Positions 26,618 to 35,992 are shown, counted from the stretch's first letter. The stretch: DNA of 64,000 bases from Bacteroidota bacterium (GCA_017860455.1 JAGDMF010000010.1:1-64000); one strand, 5' to 3'. Notes: generated from the letters alone by a model not told the origin. A program made the numbers and translations.

Positions 26618-27690
26618 AAACACTTTTAGGTTTCTTTACCCCCTGGCTGATCTACTTCCTGATCACCTTTCTGAACTATTTTCTTCCCGGACGAAAAATG
26701 GCGGGCTATGTTACCGATTCAAAAACGGGAGAGCTTTTGCACTATTGGCTGAACGGCAGACTCGTTTTGATCATCACTGTAGCTATTTGGGCAATATTGG
26801 GAGCTCTCAACTGGGTCCCTTTCGACTGGCTCTACGAGATCCGCTGGTATAGTCTGGCGGGTGCTTTTACTTTTGGACTGATCTTTTCTCTGGCTATCGT
26901 ACTGCCCTACCCTTCTACCGGTAAACCTTTTTTGGTGGATCTTTTCTTTGGAAGACTCGAAAATCCTCAATTTCAAAAGGGTCGCATCGATGCTAAAATG
27001 TGGCTCTACCTGGTTGGTGCCGTCATGTTGGAACTTAACGTATTGAGCTTCGTGGCACACCATTACAATAGCTTCGGGTCCCTATCCCCCAATATTTTGC
27101 TGTGTTGCGGAATGATCACTTTTTTTGTTGTGGATTATCTCACTTTTGAAAAAGTACACCTCTATACTTACGATTTCTTTGCAGAACGGGTAGGAATTAA
27201 ACTGGGTTGGGGTTGTTTGACATTCTATCCTTTTCTTTACGCAGTTGTGCCTTGGAGCACGGTTGATCTTCCTGCTGCAAACACACCTGTTTGGGGATTG
27301 ATCCTTTTTGGCATCATTTTTCTTTCGGGCTGGACGCTCGCCAGAGGAGCAAATATGCAAAAATATTTCTTTAAAATCGATCCAACTCGCTCATTCTTAG
27401 GGATAAAACCTCAAACTATCACCGATGGAAACAAAACATTGCTGGTGAATGGTTTCTGGGGTGTAAGCCGACACATTAACTACCTGGGCGAAGTTCTGAT
27501 GGGTGTTGGGATCGCCCTCAGTGTAGGTTATCCCGATGTTTGCTGGGTTTGGATCTATCCTTTATATTATGTTTTACTTCTTTTTCCACGACAATATGCG
27601 GATGACAAACGATGTCAACGAAAATATGGCAGTTTGTGGAATCAGTACACTCAAAAAGTACGTTACAGAATTATCCCTTTCATTTACTAA
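26614..27690 (+). CDS. ERG4/ERG24-type sterol reductase family membrane protein
   Basis: A 358-residue integral membrane protein with about nine helices. The C-terminal signature matches the Delta(14)/Delta(7)/C24 sterol reductase family: NGFWGVSRHINYLGE (~279-293; normally GWWGxxRHxNYLGD), then DDKRCQRKYGSLWNQY and a VRYRIIPFIY end. The reaction in known members is NADPH-dependent reduction of a sterol ring or side-chain double bond. It is translationally coupled to an SDR. A bacterial member may act on hopanoid/sterol-like or imported sterols; the substrate is unknown. Family assignment is strong, the function inferred. Confidence 0.85.
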   Translation: MKTLLGFFTPWLIYFLITFLNYFLPGRKMAGYVTDSKTGELLHYWLNGRLVLIITVAIWAILGALNWVPFDWLYEIRWYSLAGAFTFGLIFSLAIVLPYPSTGKPFLVDLFFGRLENPQFQKGRIDAKMWLYLVGAVMLELNVLSFVAHHYNSFGSLSPNILLCCGMITFFVVDYLTFEKVHLYTYDFFAERVGIKLGWGCLTFYPFLYAVVPWSTVDLPAANTPVWGLILFGIIFLSGWTLARGANMQKYFFKIDPTRSFLGIKPQTITDGNKTLLVNGFWGVSRHINYLGEVLMGVGIALSVGYPDVCWVWIYPLYYVLLLFPRQYADDKRCQRKYGSLWNQYTQKVRYRIIPFIY

Positions 27691-27702
27691 AAGCTCAACT
27701 AT

Positions 27703-28479
27703 ATGATGCCCCTTCTTTTTTTAGGACATGGAAATCCGATGAATGCGATCAGAGACTCCATTTTTGTAGATGGATTTAAAAAAATCGCTCTTCAGATTGA
27801 AAAGCCAAAAGCAATACTTTGTATATCTGCTCACTGGTATATCAAAGGTTCGAAAGTAACTGCGATGACACACCCCAGAACGATACACGATTTTGGCGGG
27901 TTTCCACATGAACTCTATCAGGTGCAATATCCGGCACCGGGAGATCCGGAGCTGGCACAACAGGTGATGGCATTAAATCCTGATATTCAGATAGAACCTG
28001 ATTATGAGTGGGGTTTAGATCACGGAACGTGGTCTGTGATTAAACATCTCTATCCGAATGCCGATATTCCTGTTGTTCAGCTGAGTATAGATTATATGAA
28101 ACCTACCGATGCTCATTTTGAAATGGCCAAATACTTACTCAAATTGAGAGAAGAGGGTGTTTTGATCGTGGGTTCAGGAAACATCATCCACAATTTAAGA
28201 GCTGTGGACTACGATAATATGGATCAGATTGACTATGGCTATCAGTGGGCTATTGATGCACATGACGAGATCAATGATCTGATAATCAATAAAAAATATG
28301 ATCAATTGATTGATTATAAAAATGAATCACCGGAAATACAATTTGCGATTCCATCCCCTGATCATTTTCTTCCCTTGTTGTATATTTTAGGTTTACAACA
28401 AGAAAACGAAAAGGTGACTCTTTTCAATGATCATTTAGTGGGTGGGAGTTTAAGTATGACCAGTTTGATCATCACTTAA
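27703..28479 (+). CDS. ygiD: LigB-type extradiol dioxygenase (YgiD-like, 4,5-DOPA dioxygenase)
   Basis: A 258-residue non-haem metal enzyme of the DODA/YgiD family at usual length. Ligand and active-site His: His9 in LFLGHGNPMN, His44 in CISAHW, and His107 in LDHGTWS, with the family block YPAPGDPEL. Known members open catechol rings (DOPA, caffeate). It starts 12 bases after the sterol-reductase stop, so the three genes form one transcript. YgiD-like genes are widespread, so the link to a sterol pathway is only contextual. Confidence 0.9.
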   Translation: MMPLLFLGHGNPMNAIRDSIFVDGFKKIALQIEKPKAILCISAHWYIKGSKVTAMTHPRTIHDFGGFPHELYQVQYPAPGDPELAQQVMALNPDIQIEPDYEWGLDHGTWSVIKHLYPNADIPVVQLSIDYMKPTDAHFEMAKYLLKLREEGVLIVGSGNIIHNLRAVDYDNMDQIDYGYQWAIDAHDEINDLIINKKYDQLIDYKNESPEIQFAIPSPDHFLPLLYILGLQQENEKVTLFNDHLVGGSLSMTSLIIT

Positions 28480-28482
28480 AAA

Positions 28483-28923
28483 TTAGGCCATAATCTGAAA
28501 CATGGTTTGAACATCCACTTTATCGTTTACCATAGATAAAACAGGGCAAATCCCTTCCATTGACTGGATTGCTCTTACCATCTCAGTATCCGTTAATCCT
28601 GCTGATTTCACGTGAATCATGATGGTAATATTTTGAAATCCAGTTGGATGTTCACTTTTTCTTTCCCCTTCTGAATAGATTTCAAAATGGGTGATCTCTT
28701 TTCTCATTTTTCTAAGAATCGCTAATAAAGCGGTTCCTATACAAGAGGATAAACTTAATAAAAAGAGCTCTAAAGAGGTGTATCCCAAATTGTTTCCCAA
28801 TGGTGGGGTGTAATCAATAGAGATAGATGGATTCCCTTCTACAGTTCCTTTAAAATTAACGGCATCATTCACTAAAACGATGTGAGATTGGAGCATTTTT
28901 GATTTATCGATTTTGTTTTCCAT
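28483..28923 (-). CDS. OsmC/Ohr family peroxiredoxin-like protein
   Basis: A 146-residue protein of the OsmC/YhfA class. Catalytic Cys61 in LSLSSCIGTALL and Cys126 in GICPVLSM, spaced as in the family. Reduces organic hydroperoxides in known members. It is convergent with the ygiD-like gene, the two stops lying 3 bases apart. Its own promoter box lies at 28953. Confidence 0.9.
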   Translation of the reverse strand: MENKIDKSKMLQSHIVLVNDAVNFKGTVEGNPSISIDYTPPLGNNLGYTSLELFLLSLSSCIGTALLAILRKMRKEITHFEIYSEGERKSEHPTGFQNITIMIHVKSAGLTDTEMVRAIQSMEGICPVLSMVNDKVDVQTMFQIMA

Positions 28924-28952
28924 TTGTTTTGAATTTTTGAATTAATAATTGG

Positions 28953-28960
28953 CAAAAATA
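28953..28960 (-). promoter_or_regulatory. -7 box (TATTTTTG) of the OsmC gene
   Basis: The minus strand reads TATTTTTG, 30 bases before the OsmC start. Confidence 0.5.
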
Positions 28961-29042
28961 GGATAAATTTTTTCAAAATGGAATAAAAATTTTCTATAGC
29001 TACATAGATTTTAGTAAATTTTGTTTTGTATGAATTTTTTCT

Positions 29043-29050
29043 TAATTTTG
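29043..29050 (+). promoter_or_regulatory. -7 box (TAATTTTG) of the histidine kinase gene
   Basis: TAATTTTG, 37 bases before the kinase ATG at 29088. Confidence 0.5.
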
Positions 29051-29087
29051 CATTTTATTCGAGTCCCCAAAAAGTAAAAAATAAAAC

Positions 29088-31301
29088 ATGAAAGAATCTA
29101 TCATATTAGCATTATTGCAAAACACCTCCATCTTATTGGCTTTTGCCATGCTGTATGAGAATTTCTGGATTAAGGACAATAAGGAAAGATCATTATTAAC
29201 CAAAATTATTATAGGTTTTGTTCTGAGTGGCATTGGTGTTGTGATCATCTTTTCAACCTGGCAGTGGGTACCCGGAATTGTATTTGATACGCGTTCTGTG
29301 ATGATTTCCATTGCAGGTCTCTTTTTTGGCACCATTCCTACGGTCATTCTGATCGTAGTTACCTCATTAGTTCGATTTTTTATGGGTGGCGGTGGACAAT
29401 GGATGGGGATCGCTGTTATTGTCTCTTCCGGAACGATTGGATTACTATGGCGCTATTTCAGACCCAACTGGAAAGACGGAAAATACAAATGGGAACTTTT
29501 AGCCATGGGAATTGCAGTTCACCTCGCTATGGCTTGTTGCACTCTTTTTTTACCTCCGGAAAAAACTTGGGTTACTTTAGAAAAAATTGCGTTCCCACTC
29601 GCTTTTGTATATACTCCCGCTACTCTTCTACTAGGTATTCTAATGATCAATCAATACAGAAATGCCGAAAACAGACAAGCTCAACTAAGACTCAAGGAAT
29701 CTGAAAAAAGATTTATGCAGATTCTGGAAAGTGGAAATATTGTTTCGATTATCTTAAAACCAAACGGAACCATCAAATATTGCAACAATTATTTATTGGA
29801 AATTACCGGTTATACCTATAAGGAAGTGATGGATAAAAATTGGTTTAATCTTTTTATTCCCCCTGAATTAAAAGCAGATTTGTATGAGATGTTTTTAATC
29901 AACAATAATACTGAACATTTCATCAACAATAACCAATATCAAATTCTAACCAAATCGGGTGAAAAACTCTATTTCTCCTGGTACAACACATTTCTGATCT
30001 CCGATACTAACGAATCTTCGGGTATTGCCAGTATTGGTGTCAATATCACTGAGAGTAAGAATTACGAAAAAACGTTGCGGGATAAAAACCGAAAAATTGC
30101 TATTCAGAATGAAGAGTATAAGCTCATTAACAAAAAACTTCAGGAAGCTAAAGAGAAAGCAGAAGAGAGTGAGCGCTTAAAATCTGCCTTTTTAGCCAAT
30201 ATGAGCCATGAAATTCGAACCCCAATGAATGGAATTTTAGGTTTTGCTGATCTTTTACGGGAACAAAATTTAACCGGTCAGGAACAGGAGCAATACTTGA
30301 ATATCATTGAAAAAAGTGGAAGAAGAATGTTGAATATCATCAATGATATTATCAGTATTTCCAAGATTGAAGCTGGTTTGATGACTTTAAGTATTCAGGA
30401 ATCGAATATTAACACTCAAATGAACTATATTTACACTTTTTTCACGCCTGAAGTAGCTCAAAAGAATCTTCAGTTTACCTGTCACTCTGATGTTTCCGCT
30501 GAGAGAGCTACTATATACACCGACAAGGAAAAAGTGTATGCCATTCTCACAAATCTGGTAAAAAATGCAATTAAATATACCGAAAAAGGGTTCATCGAAT
30601 TTGGTGTAAAAGATAAAAATGACACATTTGAATTTTATGTTAAAGATAGTGGAATTGGTATCCCTAAGGATAAATTGAAAGATATTTTTGAAAGATTTAT
30701 TCAGGCAGAGAGAATTGATCAAACTATTAATCAGGGAGCAGGATTGGGTCTTTCTATTACAAAAGCTTTCGTGGAAATGATGGGTGGAACCATTTCCGTT
30801 CAATCTGAAATAGGAAAAGGAAGTTGTTTCACATTCACTATTCCAAGAGAGATCCAGAATCAACCCATCCCTTATTTGGAAATAAATTCAAAAAAGGATA
30901 GAATTGCTCCTGACCCCTCTTCCCATAAAACAACAAAAATCATTATTGCTGAAGATGATGACTCCTCTTTAAAATATCTGACTTTGATTTTGAAAAAAAG
31001 AGGATATGAGGTGTTTAGTGTAAGTAGCGGTGCGGAAGCAGTGGAACTGGTGACCCAAATTAAAGATATTGATATCGCTCTCTTAGATATTCAAATGCCC
31101 ATTATGGATGGTTATGAAGCTTCCAAACTGATTCGATCCCTGAATAGTACAATCACCATTATTGCTCAGACTGCATTTGTTCATGAAAATGATAAAACTC
31201 TAATGTTACATCAATATTTTGATGATTATCTCTCCAAACCGGTGAAACCAACAGATCTTTTCCAAATCATTGATAAATATCTGCCCCAAAATGTCAATTA
31301 A
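29088..31301 (+). CDS. Hybrid sensor histidine kinase (5TM-LYT, PAS, HisKA, HATPase, REC)
   Basis: A 737-residue hybrid kinase. N-terminal 5-helix LytS-type sensor (~1-195; RSVMISIAGLFFG, GGGGQWMGIA). PAS domain ~205-325 (KRFMQILESGNIVSII). HisKA with His at ~374 in NMSHEIRTPMNG. HATPase_c motifs NLVKNAIKYT, DSGIGIPKD and GAGLGLSITKA. C-terminal receiver with phospho-acceptor Asp667 in LLDIQMPIMDG and Lys in LSKPVKP. No output regulator gene lies next to it, so the partner is probably unlinked. The 3' end overlaps the next gene by 11 bases. Confidence 0.93.
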   Translation: MKESIILALLQNTSILLAFAMLYENFWIKDNKERSLLTKIIIGFVLSGIGVVIIFSTWQWVPGIVFDTRSVMISIAGLFFGTIPTVILIVVTSLVRFFMGGGGQWMGIAVIVSSGTIGLLWRYFRPNWKDGKYKWELLAMGIAVHLAMACCTLFLPPEKTWVTLEKIAFPLAFVYTPATLLLGILMINQYRNAENRQAQLRLKESEKRFMQILESGNIVSIILKPNGTIKYCNNYLLEITGYTYKEVMDKNWFNLFIPPELKADLYEMFLINNNTEHFINNNQYQILTKSGEKLYFSWYNTFLISDTNESSGIASIGVNITESKNYEKTLRDKNRKIAIQNEEYKLINKKLQEAKEKAEESERLKSAFLANMSHEIRTPMNGILGFADLLREQNLTGQEQEQYLNIIEKSGRRMLNIINDIISISKIEAGLMTLSIQESNINTQMNYIYTFFTPEVAQKNLQFTCHSDVSAERATIYTDKEKVYAILTNLVKNAIKYTEKGFIEFGVKDKNDTFEFYVKDSGIGIPKDKLKDIFERFIQAERIDQTINQGAGLGLSITKAFVEMMGGTISVQSEIGKGSCFTFTIPREIQNQPIPYLEINSKKDRIAPDPSSHKTTKIIIAEDDDSSLKYLTLILKKRGYEVFSVSSGAEAVELVTQIKDIDIALLDIQMPIMDGYEASKLIRSLNSTITIIAQTAFVHENDKTLMLHQYFDDYLSKPVKPTDLFQIIDKYLPQNVN

Positions 31302-31641
31302 TATATCTAAAGAACTCTTTCTTAAAATTGTATTCATATTTGGAACCGTCGCATTTCTGATAGGCGTTATAGATCCTTTAGAAGGTTCCATTGTGATCTG
31401 TTTTGGAGCTATCCTGATCACCATTGCATCCTATTTCAGAAAAGAGACCTTTTTTAAATGGTTTCTTGTTTCAACATTATTAATTTTAACGGGTGTCATT
31501 GCCTTGTTTGTTGTCTCCTCTTTCGGAGGACTCGGTAAAGATGCCTTATCTCCCTGGTGGGGATTGGTTATAATCCCATACCCAATCGGGTGGTTTTTTG
31601 GCGTAGTTTTATTGGTTAAGAAGTTATTCTTTACAAAATAA
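31291..31641 (+). CDS. Small four-helix membrane protein
   Basis: A 116-residue protein with about four hydrophobic helices and short loops, ending LLVKKLFFTK. ATG 31291 (MSINISKELF) is preferred over an earlier in-frame ATG at 31270 because it overlaps the kinase stop by only 11 bases. Co-transcription with the hybrid kinase suggests a signalling-related or accessory membrane role; no family was recognised. Confidence 0.65.
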   Translation: MSINISKELFLKIVFIFGTVAFLIGVIDPLEGSIVICFGAILITIASYFRKETFFKWFLVSTLLILTGVIALFVVSSFGGLGKDALSPWWGLVIIPYPIGWFFGVVLLVKKLFFTK

Positions 31642-31670
31642 TATTGTCTATTAAAAAAACAAAATTCAAA

Positions 31671-32087
31671 TTATTCTATTATTTGAATTAAGAAAATCCC
31701 TTCGCCGTTTTTGTTAGCATTGAAAAATTGAACATGAACTTCTCTCTTTAAGATCGTTTCAGTAAAATCTCCAGATTCTGTTTGATGTTTTTTAATATAC
31801 TTGATCGTTTTTTGGATCGCTTTATTGAAAATTTTGTAATGATTACTTTCTGTTGAGTCGAAAATAAAATAGTTTTTAGATATTTTACATTGTTCATACC
31901 CAGGATCATGACAAATTAATGTATCACATTGATTAGAATGATGTTGAAAATGGAAATAATTATATTTCAAATGACCCATAAAAGAACTTTTCCCTCCATC
32001 TATTGAAACATACAATGAATCTTTTTGTGCGAAAACAAATGTAGTAAAAAGAATTACGATAATGAATAAACTAGTTTTTTTTCTCAT
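31671..32087 (-). CDS. Small secreted protein, unknown
   Basis: A 138-residue protein. Signal peptide MRKKTSLFIIVILFTTFVFA, with processing before QKDS. The mature part is His/Lys/Tyr-rich (KYNYFHFQHHSNQCD) with two Cys in CDTLICHDPGYEQC plus a third. An upstream in-frame ATG (32150) would place 21 polar residues before the signal and lies upstream of the promoter box at 32119, so 32087 is chosen. No family recognised. Confidence 0.65.
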   Translation of the reverse strand: MRKKTSLFIIVILFTTFVFAQKDSLYVSIDGGKSSFMGHLKYNYFHFQHHSNQCDTLICHDPGYEQCKISKNYFIFDSTESNHYKIFNKAIQKTIKYIKKHQTESGDFTETILKREVHVQFFNANKNGEGIFLIQIIE

Positions 32088-32118
32088 AATTGTAATTTTA
32101 ATAAAATTTATAATTTTG

Positions 32119-32126
32119 CAAATATA
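32119..32126 (-). promoter_or_regulatory. -7 box (TATATTTG) of the secreted protein gene
   Basis: The minus strand reads TATATTTG, 32 bases before the start at 32087. A TATTTTTG in the opposite direction lies about 10 bases away, making a compact divergent promoter pair. Confidence 0.5.
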
Positions 32127-32158
32127 ATATTTATTATTTTTGCCTGACAATTATTTTT

Positions 32159-32500
32159 ATGTTTGCTATTATACTTTTTACAATTTTATCTTTTATTAAC
32201 CCATCGGGTAAATGTAAAGATTTTTGGATTTGGAATAGTAAAGTTATTAAAACAGAATTAGTTACACAAAATTCAACAAATCAGAATCTATATAAACTTT
32301 CTGTTAAAAAATTTCTCAAATTATCTACCCCACATATAAATTATTTTTTCAACCTTCAATTTTGTCCTTTAATTGAAAAACTGATTCATGATAGATCAGC
32401 ATTACTTTTTTTGAAACAAAATTACAACTTTATACAGTATAGGAAACAATTTTTATTTTTTCAGATTATTAATGTTATATACCCTCCTGAAGTTAAATAA
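32159..32500 (+). CDS. Possible small protein, unknown
   Basis: A 113-residue open frame with a hydrophobic start (MFAIILFTILSFINPSG) and a Lys/Asn/Phe-rich remainder ending INVIYPPEVK. A TATTTTTG box lies about 20 bases upstream. The composition is that of AT-rich sequence and no family is recognised, so it may not be a real gene. If it is, it resembles the small protein at 24087 in having a short leader and an N-terminal hydrophobic segment. Confidence 0.35.
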   Translation: MFAIILFTILSFINPSGKCKDFWIWNSKVIKTELVTQNSTNQNLYKLSVKKFLKLSTPHINYFFNLQFCPLIEKLIHDRSALLFLKQNYNFIQYRKQFLFFQIINVIYPPEVK

Positions 32501-32555
32501 TTCGTATCATTTCAACAAAATTTACTAATTATTAACTTTATAAAAAACATTAATT

Positions 32556-33227
32556 ATGAACACCTTAAAAATTAAAATAGCTCTTTGGAGTGCCCGAATC
32601 TGCTTGCTCTCTTTTATAATATGGATCATCTCTTTTATAGGGATAGCTCTATCTTCTCCCCTTTTTATCTGGAGTGATCTTCATCAATATCTTACCTTTT
32701 ACAATACTTATCCTCAGTTTTTCTCCTATTTTGCCAAAATTTGGATGATCTTTTTTTCAATCTCGTTTATGGTTTTGATTTTGGTATGGGAAGCATTTTC
32801 AAATCCGGATTCAAAAATCTTAACGAAAATCGGATCCGTTTTTGCTATCCTATTTGCCATTTGCTCCTCTTTACACTATTTCGTACAAATCAGTTCTGTT
32901 AGATTTGCTTTAAATAGTGGAAACATCTCAGGATTAGACCATTTTTTACAGGCCAATCCTACCTCATTTTCTTCATCTGTAAACATGTTAGGATGGGGAT
33001 TATTTCTTGGATTAAGTAATCTTTTTTTATATTTTGAATCGATTGCAAACAAAAGATCCAAAGGTATAAAATTGGGATTTTTAATCGTTTCCATCTCTTG
33101 TCTATTGGGTTGTATCAGCTTTTTAGCACAAATAGATCTTTTAACATTCCTATTCATCAATCTGGGATTAGGCGGTGGAATGATTTTATTGTCCGTTAGT
33201 AGCATCAGAAAGTTTAAAAAAATATAA
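32556..33227 (+). CDS. Six-helix membrane protein, unknown
   Basis: A 223-residue protein with six hydrophobic segments (~12-32, 58-80, 88-110, 140-160, 170-190, 193-213). The pattern is reminiscent of DUF4386/DUF2975-type small membrane proteins but no motif is decisive. It is separated by 39 bases from the MFS gene downstream and may share its transcript. Confidence 0.7.
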   Translation: MNTLKIKIALWSARICLLSFIIWIISFIGIALSSPLFIWSDLHQYLTFYNTYPQFFSYFAKIWMIFFSISFMVLILVWEAFSNPDSKILTKIGSVFAILFAICSSLHYFVQISSVRFALNSGNISGLDHFLQANPTSFSSSVNMLGWGLFLGLSNLFLYFESIANKRSKGIKLGFLIVSISCLLGCISFLAQIDLLTFLFINLGLGGGMILLSVSSIRKFKKI

Positions 33228-33266
33228 AACAATTTACTAAATATTAAGAAAGAGCTTTTCACTGAT

Positions 33267-34460
33267 ATGAACCGATTGAAACCTAAAAAATACTTTGGCT
33301 TAGAAAAAAACATATTCTTTACAGGATTAACAAGCTTTTTTACAGATACTTCCGTAAAAATGATTTACAGTGTAATGCCATTATTCCTGTTGTCAATTGG
33401 GGCTTCAAAAACGTCTATTTCATTAATTGAAGGGATTGCAGAAAGTACTGCATCCCTTTTTAAAGCTTTTTCGGGATACTGGAGCGATAAAATCGGCAAA
33501 AATAAACCGTTTATGATTTTAGGGTACGGAATTACAGCTTTAGTAACTCCCTTGTATTTTATCATTCGGTTTCCTTATCAGGTTTTAATCCTGCGGTTTA
33601 TAGAAAGAGTAGGAAAAGGTTTTCGTGCTGCTCCAAGAGATAGTTTAATCAGTGGGTCCGTGAAACAAAAAGAGATTGGTAAAAACTTTGGATTTCATAA
33701 AGCGATGGATAACAGCGGCGCTATTTTGGGTCCGTTGATTGCTTTTTTGTTCCTCTATTTTATGCCCGATGATTATAAGTCTATTTTTTTATGGGCTACC
33801 ATTCCGGCTATCTTAGGTGTTCTCAGTATTATTGTTTTCATCAAAGAAGCAGGTAACAAAACGGCAGAAAAAATGAAGTTTCAATGGAAACAACTTCCCA
33901 AAAAATACTATTTTTTTCTTGTCGTTATCTTTGTATTTACCTTAGGAAATTCTGCTGATGCATTACTTTTAGTGAAAACTGCAGAAACCGGAATCGATAA
34001 GTCATATATTCCGTTTGTTTATATGATTTTTAATCTGGTTTCTGTTGTTTTAGCGATTCCAATTGGCAAAATTTCAGATAAGATCGGAAGAGAAAAGTTG
34101 ATTATTCTAGGATACTTGATTTATGCCCTCGTTTACTTTCTTTTTGGAAAGCACAATTCCATTTCTGTTTTTCTCCCATTATTCGTAATGTATGGTTTTT
34201 ACAGCGCATTAACCGATGGTTCCCAAAAATCTATGATCTCCGATTTGGTAAGCAAAAATTTGAAAGGAACCGGATTTGGATTGTATCACTCAATTCTCGG
34301 AATCACTTTACTTCCCGCCAGTTTAATTGCCGGTGTTCTGTACGATAAAATGGGCTCCAATGCTCCTTTCTATTTTGGATCTGCCATGGCTCTCCTTGCT
34401 GCATTGCTGATGATCATCTTTTCTTTGATTTACCGAAAAAAGAGTTACTCCATCTCCTGA
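33267..34460 (+). CDS. MFS transporter
   Basis: A 397-residue, 12-helix major facilitator. The first cytoplasmic loop carries SGYWSDKIGKNKPFMILGYG (MFS motif A), followed by FIERVGKGFRAAPRDSLI, a signature of a drug/sugar-like MFS subfamily common in Bacteroidota and archaea. A second motif A-like loop, GKISDKIGREKLIILGY, lies in the second half. Substrate unknown. The 3' end overlaps the convergent CDF gene by 16 bases. Confidence 0.9.
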   Translation: MNRLKPKKYFGLEKNIFFTGLTSFFTDTSVKMIYSVMPLFLLSIGASKTSISLIEGIAESTASLFKAFSGYWSDKIGKNKPFMILGYGITALVTPLYFIIRFPYQVLILRFIERVGKGFRAAPRDSLISGSVKQKEIGKNFGFHKAMDNSGAILGPLIAFLFLYFMPDDYKSIFLWATIPAILGVLSIIVFIKEAGNKTAEKMKFQWKQLPKKYYFFLVVIFVFTLGNSADALLLVKTAETGIDKSYIPFVYMIFNLVSVVLAIPIGKISDKIGREKLIILGYLIYALVYFLFGKHNSISVFLPLFVMYGFYSALTDGSQKSMISDLVSKNLKGTGFGLYHSILGITLLPASLIAGVLYDKMGSNAPFYFGSAMALLAALLMIIFSLIYRKKSYSIS

Positions 34461-35326
34461 CGAATATGGGTTTCATCTTCTGGTTCAGCATGAATAAATA
34501 TTTCACTTCTTGGAATTTGAGCTTTAATGTCTTCTTCAATTTGATCACACAATTCATGCGTTTCCTTTAAAGAAATCAATGGATCAACATGTATGTTGAA
34601 TTTTATAAAAGTGTCGGCTCCCGATGTTCTGATCTTAACCTGATGAAATTTCTTAACATCTGGATACTTTTCAAGAACCTGATTAACAATGTTTTTTGAT
34701 TCTTTTGGGGCACTATCTAATAAAACATCAATCGCTCTTCTTCCTAAACGGTATGATACAAAAAGCACAATAAGAGCTACAGATATAGCTGCTACGGAAT
34801 CGGCCAAATGGAATCCGAAATTAGCGCCAATTAATCCTAATAATACAACCGCTGAACTCCATATATCAGTAGAAAAATGCAATGCATCCGCTTCAAGGGC
34901 CTGACTATTGTGTTTTTTGGCTGCTTTTGACAACATTCTGGACCTGTTGATATCAATAATAATGGAACTTATTACAACAATATAACTCCATATTGTCACT
35001 TCTATTTGGGTGTTTTTATTCACAATTCTGTCCACTGCTTCATAAATAATCCAGACACAAGTAATTAATAAGAGAAATGTTTCAATTAATGCAGAAAGAT
35101 TCTCCACTTTGCCATGTCCGTAATTGTGCTCTTCATCGGCAGGTTTATCTGAAATCTTAACTGAAAAATAGGTGATCACTGCAGCAACCAAATCTAATCC
35201 TGAATGGAGTGCTTCAGATAAAATACCCAAACTGCCTGTTAATAAACCAATAATAAGTTTAAATCCGGTTAAAAAAACGGCTGCAATAACAGAGATAAAC
35301 GCGACTTTTTTCTTTTCTTTGATCAT
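34445..35326 (-). CDS. Cation diffusion facilitator (CDF) family metal transporter
   Basis: A 293-residue CDF exporter. Helix II site HSGLDL (HxxxD), the linker segment NYGHGKVENLSALIE, and helix V site ALHFSTDIWSS (HxxxD) form the usual metal site. The cytoplasmic C-terminal domain contains KIRTSGADTFIKFNIHVD. Predicted to export Zn, Fe, Co or Mn by proton antiport. Probably co-transcribed with the MarR regulator that starts 462 bases upstream. Confidence 0.92.
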   Translation of the reverse strand: MIKEKKKVAFISVIAAVFLTGFKLIIGLLTGSLGILSEALHSGLDLVAAVITYFSVKISDKPADEEHNYGHGKVENLSALIETFLLLITCVWIIYEAVDRIVNKNTQIEVTIWSYIVVISSIIIDINRSRMLSKAAKKHNSQALEADALHFSTDIWSSAVVLLGLIGANFGFHLADSVAAISVALIVLFVSYRLGRRAIDVLLDSAPKESKNIVNQVLEKYPDVKKFHQVKIRTSGADTFIKFNIHVDPLISLKETHELCDQIEEDIKAQIPRSEIFIHAEPEDETHIRQEME

Positions 35327-35362
35327 AATTTTCTAAGATTCTAATGTGATTGATGTTGTTTA

Positions 35363-35788
35363 TTATTGATTTAATGATCTAACTGCTTTATTCAATAAAA
35401 CAATCAAGATCTCCTGTTCAGACTCTGTAAGATCCGACACTAAGATTTCAGATATTCTGGTATGTAATTCCTCATGCAATCGGGCTGCTTTTTCCCCTTT
35501 ATCTGTTAAATGTAGATGTGCCGTTCTTCGATCACTATCAGATTGTACTTTTTGTACTAACCTGTTTTTTTCAAGACGATTGATCATAACCGTCATCGAA
35601 GGTTTTGCAATATTCATGATCTCTGCCAACTCGGATAAATTGGGATTCTGTATACTTTTTATTTGTTCAATGCAAAATATTTGTCTGGATGTCAATTCCA
35701 TCAATTCACTTTTTCCTTTCATTTCTTCCTCCATTGCGTCAAAAGTATGAATGATTATTTTTAATAATTGTTCTAAACTGTTTTCCAT
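35363..35788 (-). CDS. MarR family transcriptional regulator
   Basis: A 141-residue winged-helix regulator. The HTH shows NLSELAEIMNIAKPSMTVMI and the wing DRRTAHLHLTDKGEKAA. It is upstream of the CDF gene in the same direction, 36 bases between them. It probably regulates itself and the exporter. An operator could overlap the promoter at 35805, where the sequence TTAGATATGTCTAA (35820-35833) forms an inverted repeat. Confidence 0.9.
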   Translation of the reverse strand: MENSLEQLLKIIIHTFDAMEEEMKGKSELMELTSRQIFCIEQIKSIQNPNLSELAEIMNIAKPSMTVMINRLEKNRLVQKVQSDSDRRTAHLHLTDKGEKAARLHEELHTRISEILVSDLTESEQEILIVLLNKAVRSLNQ

Positions 35789-35804
35789 TCAAAAAATTTT
35801 TTCG

Positions 35805-35833
35805 CAAAAATATAATTTAATTAGATATGTCTA
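35805..35833 (-). promoter_or_regulatory. Promoter and palindromic operator candidate of the MarR gene
   Basis: The minus strand reads TATTTTTG (35805-35812). Just upstream, TTAGATATGTCTAA (35820-35833) has near-perfect dyad symmetry (TTAGA-tatg-TCTAA). A MarR-type repressor would typically bind such a site; assignment to this regulator is inference. Confidence 0.55.
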
Positions 35834-35992
35834 ACTAATTTTTAAAAATTTTATTTATTTATCATTCAACACTATATGGTTTTTACATATTGGTTTTGCA
35901 ATCATCTAGGTATAAAAAAAACAAAAAAATAGTTGAAACAAAACATTGATAAAATAAATACAGTGTATTGATACTATATTTAGAATATTTGT

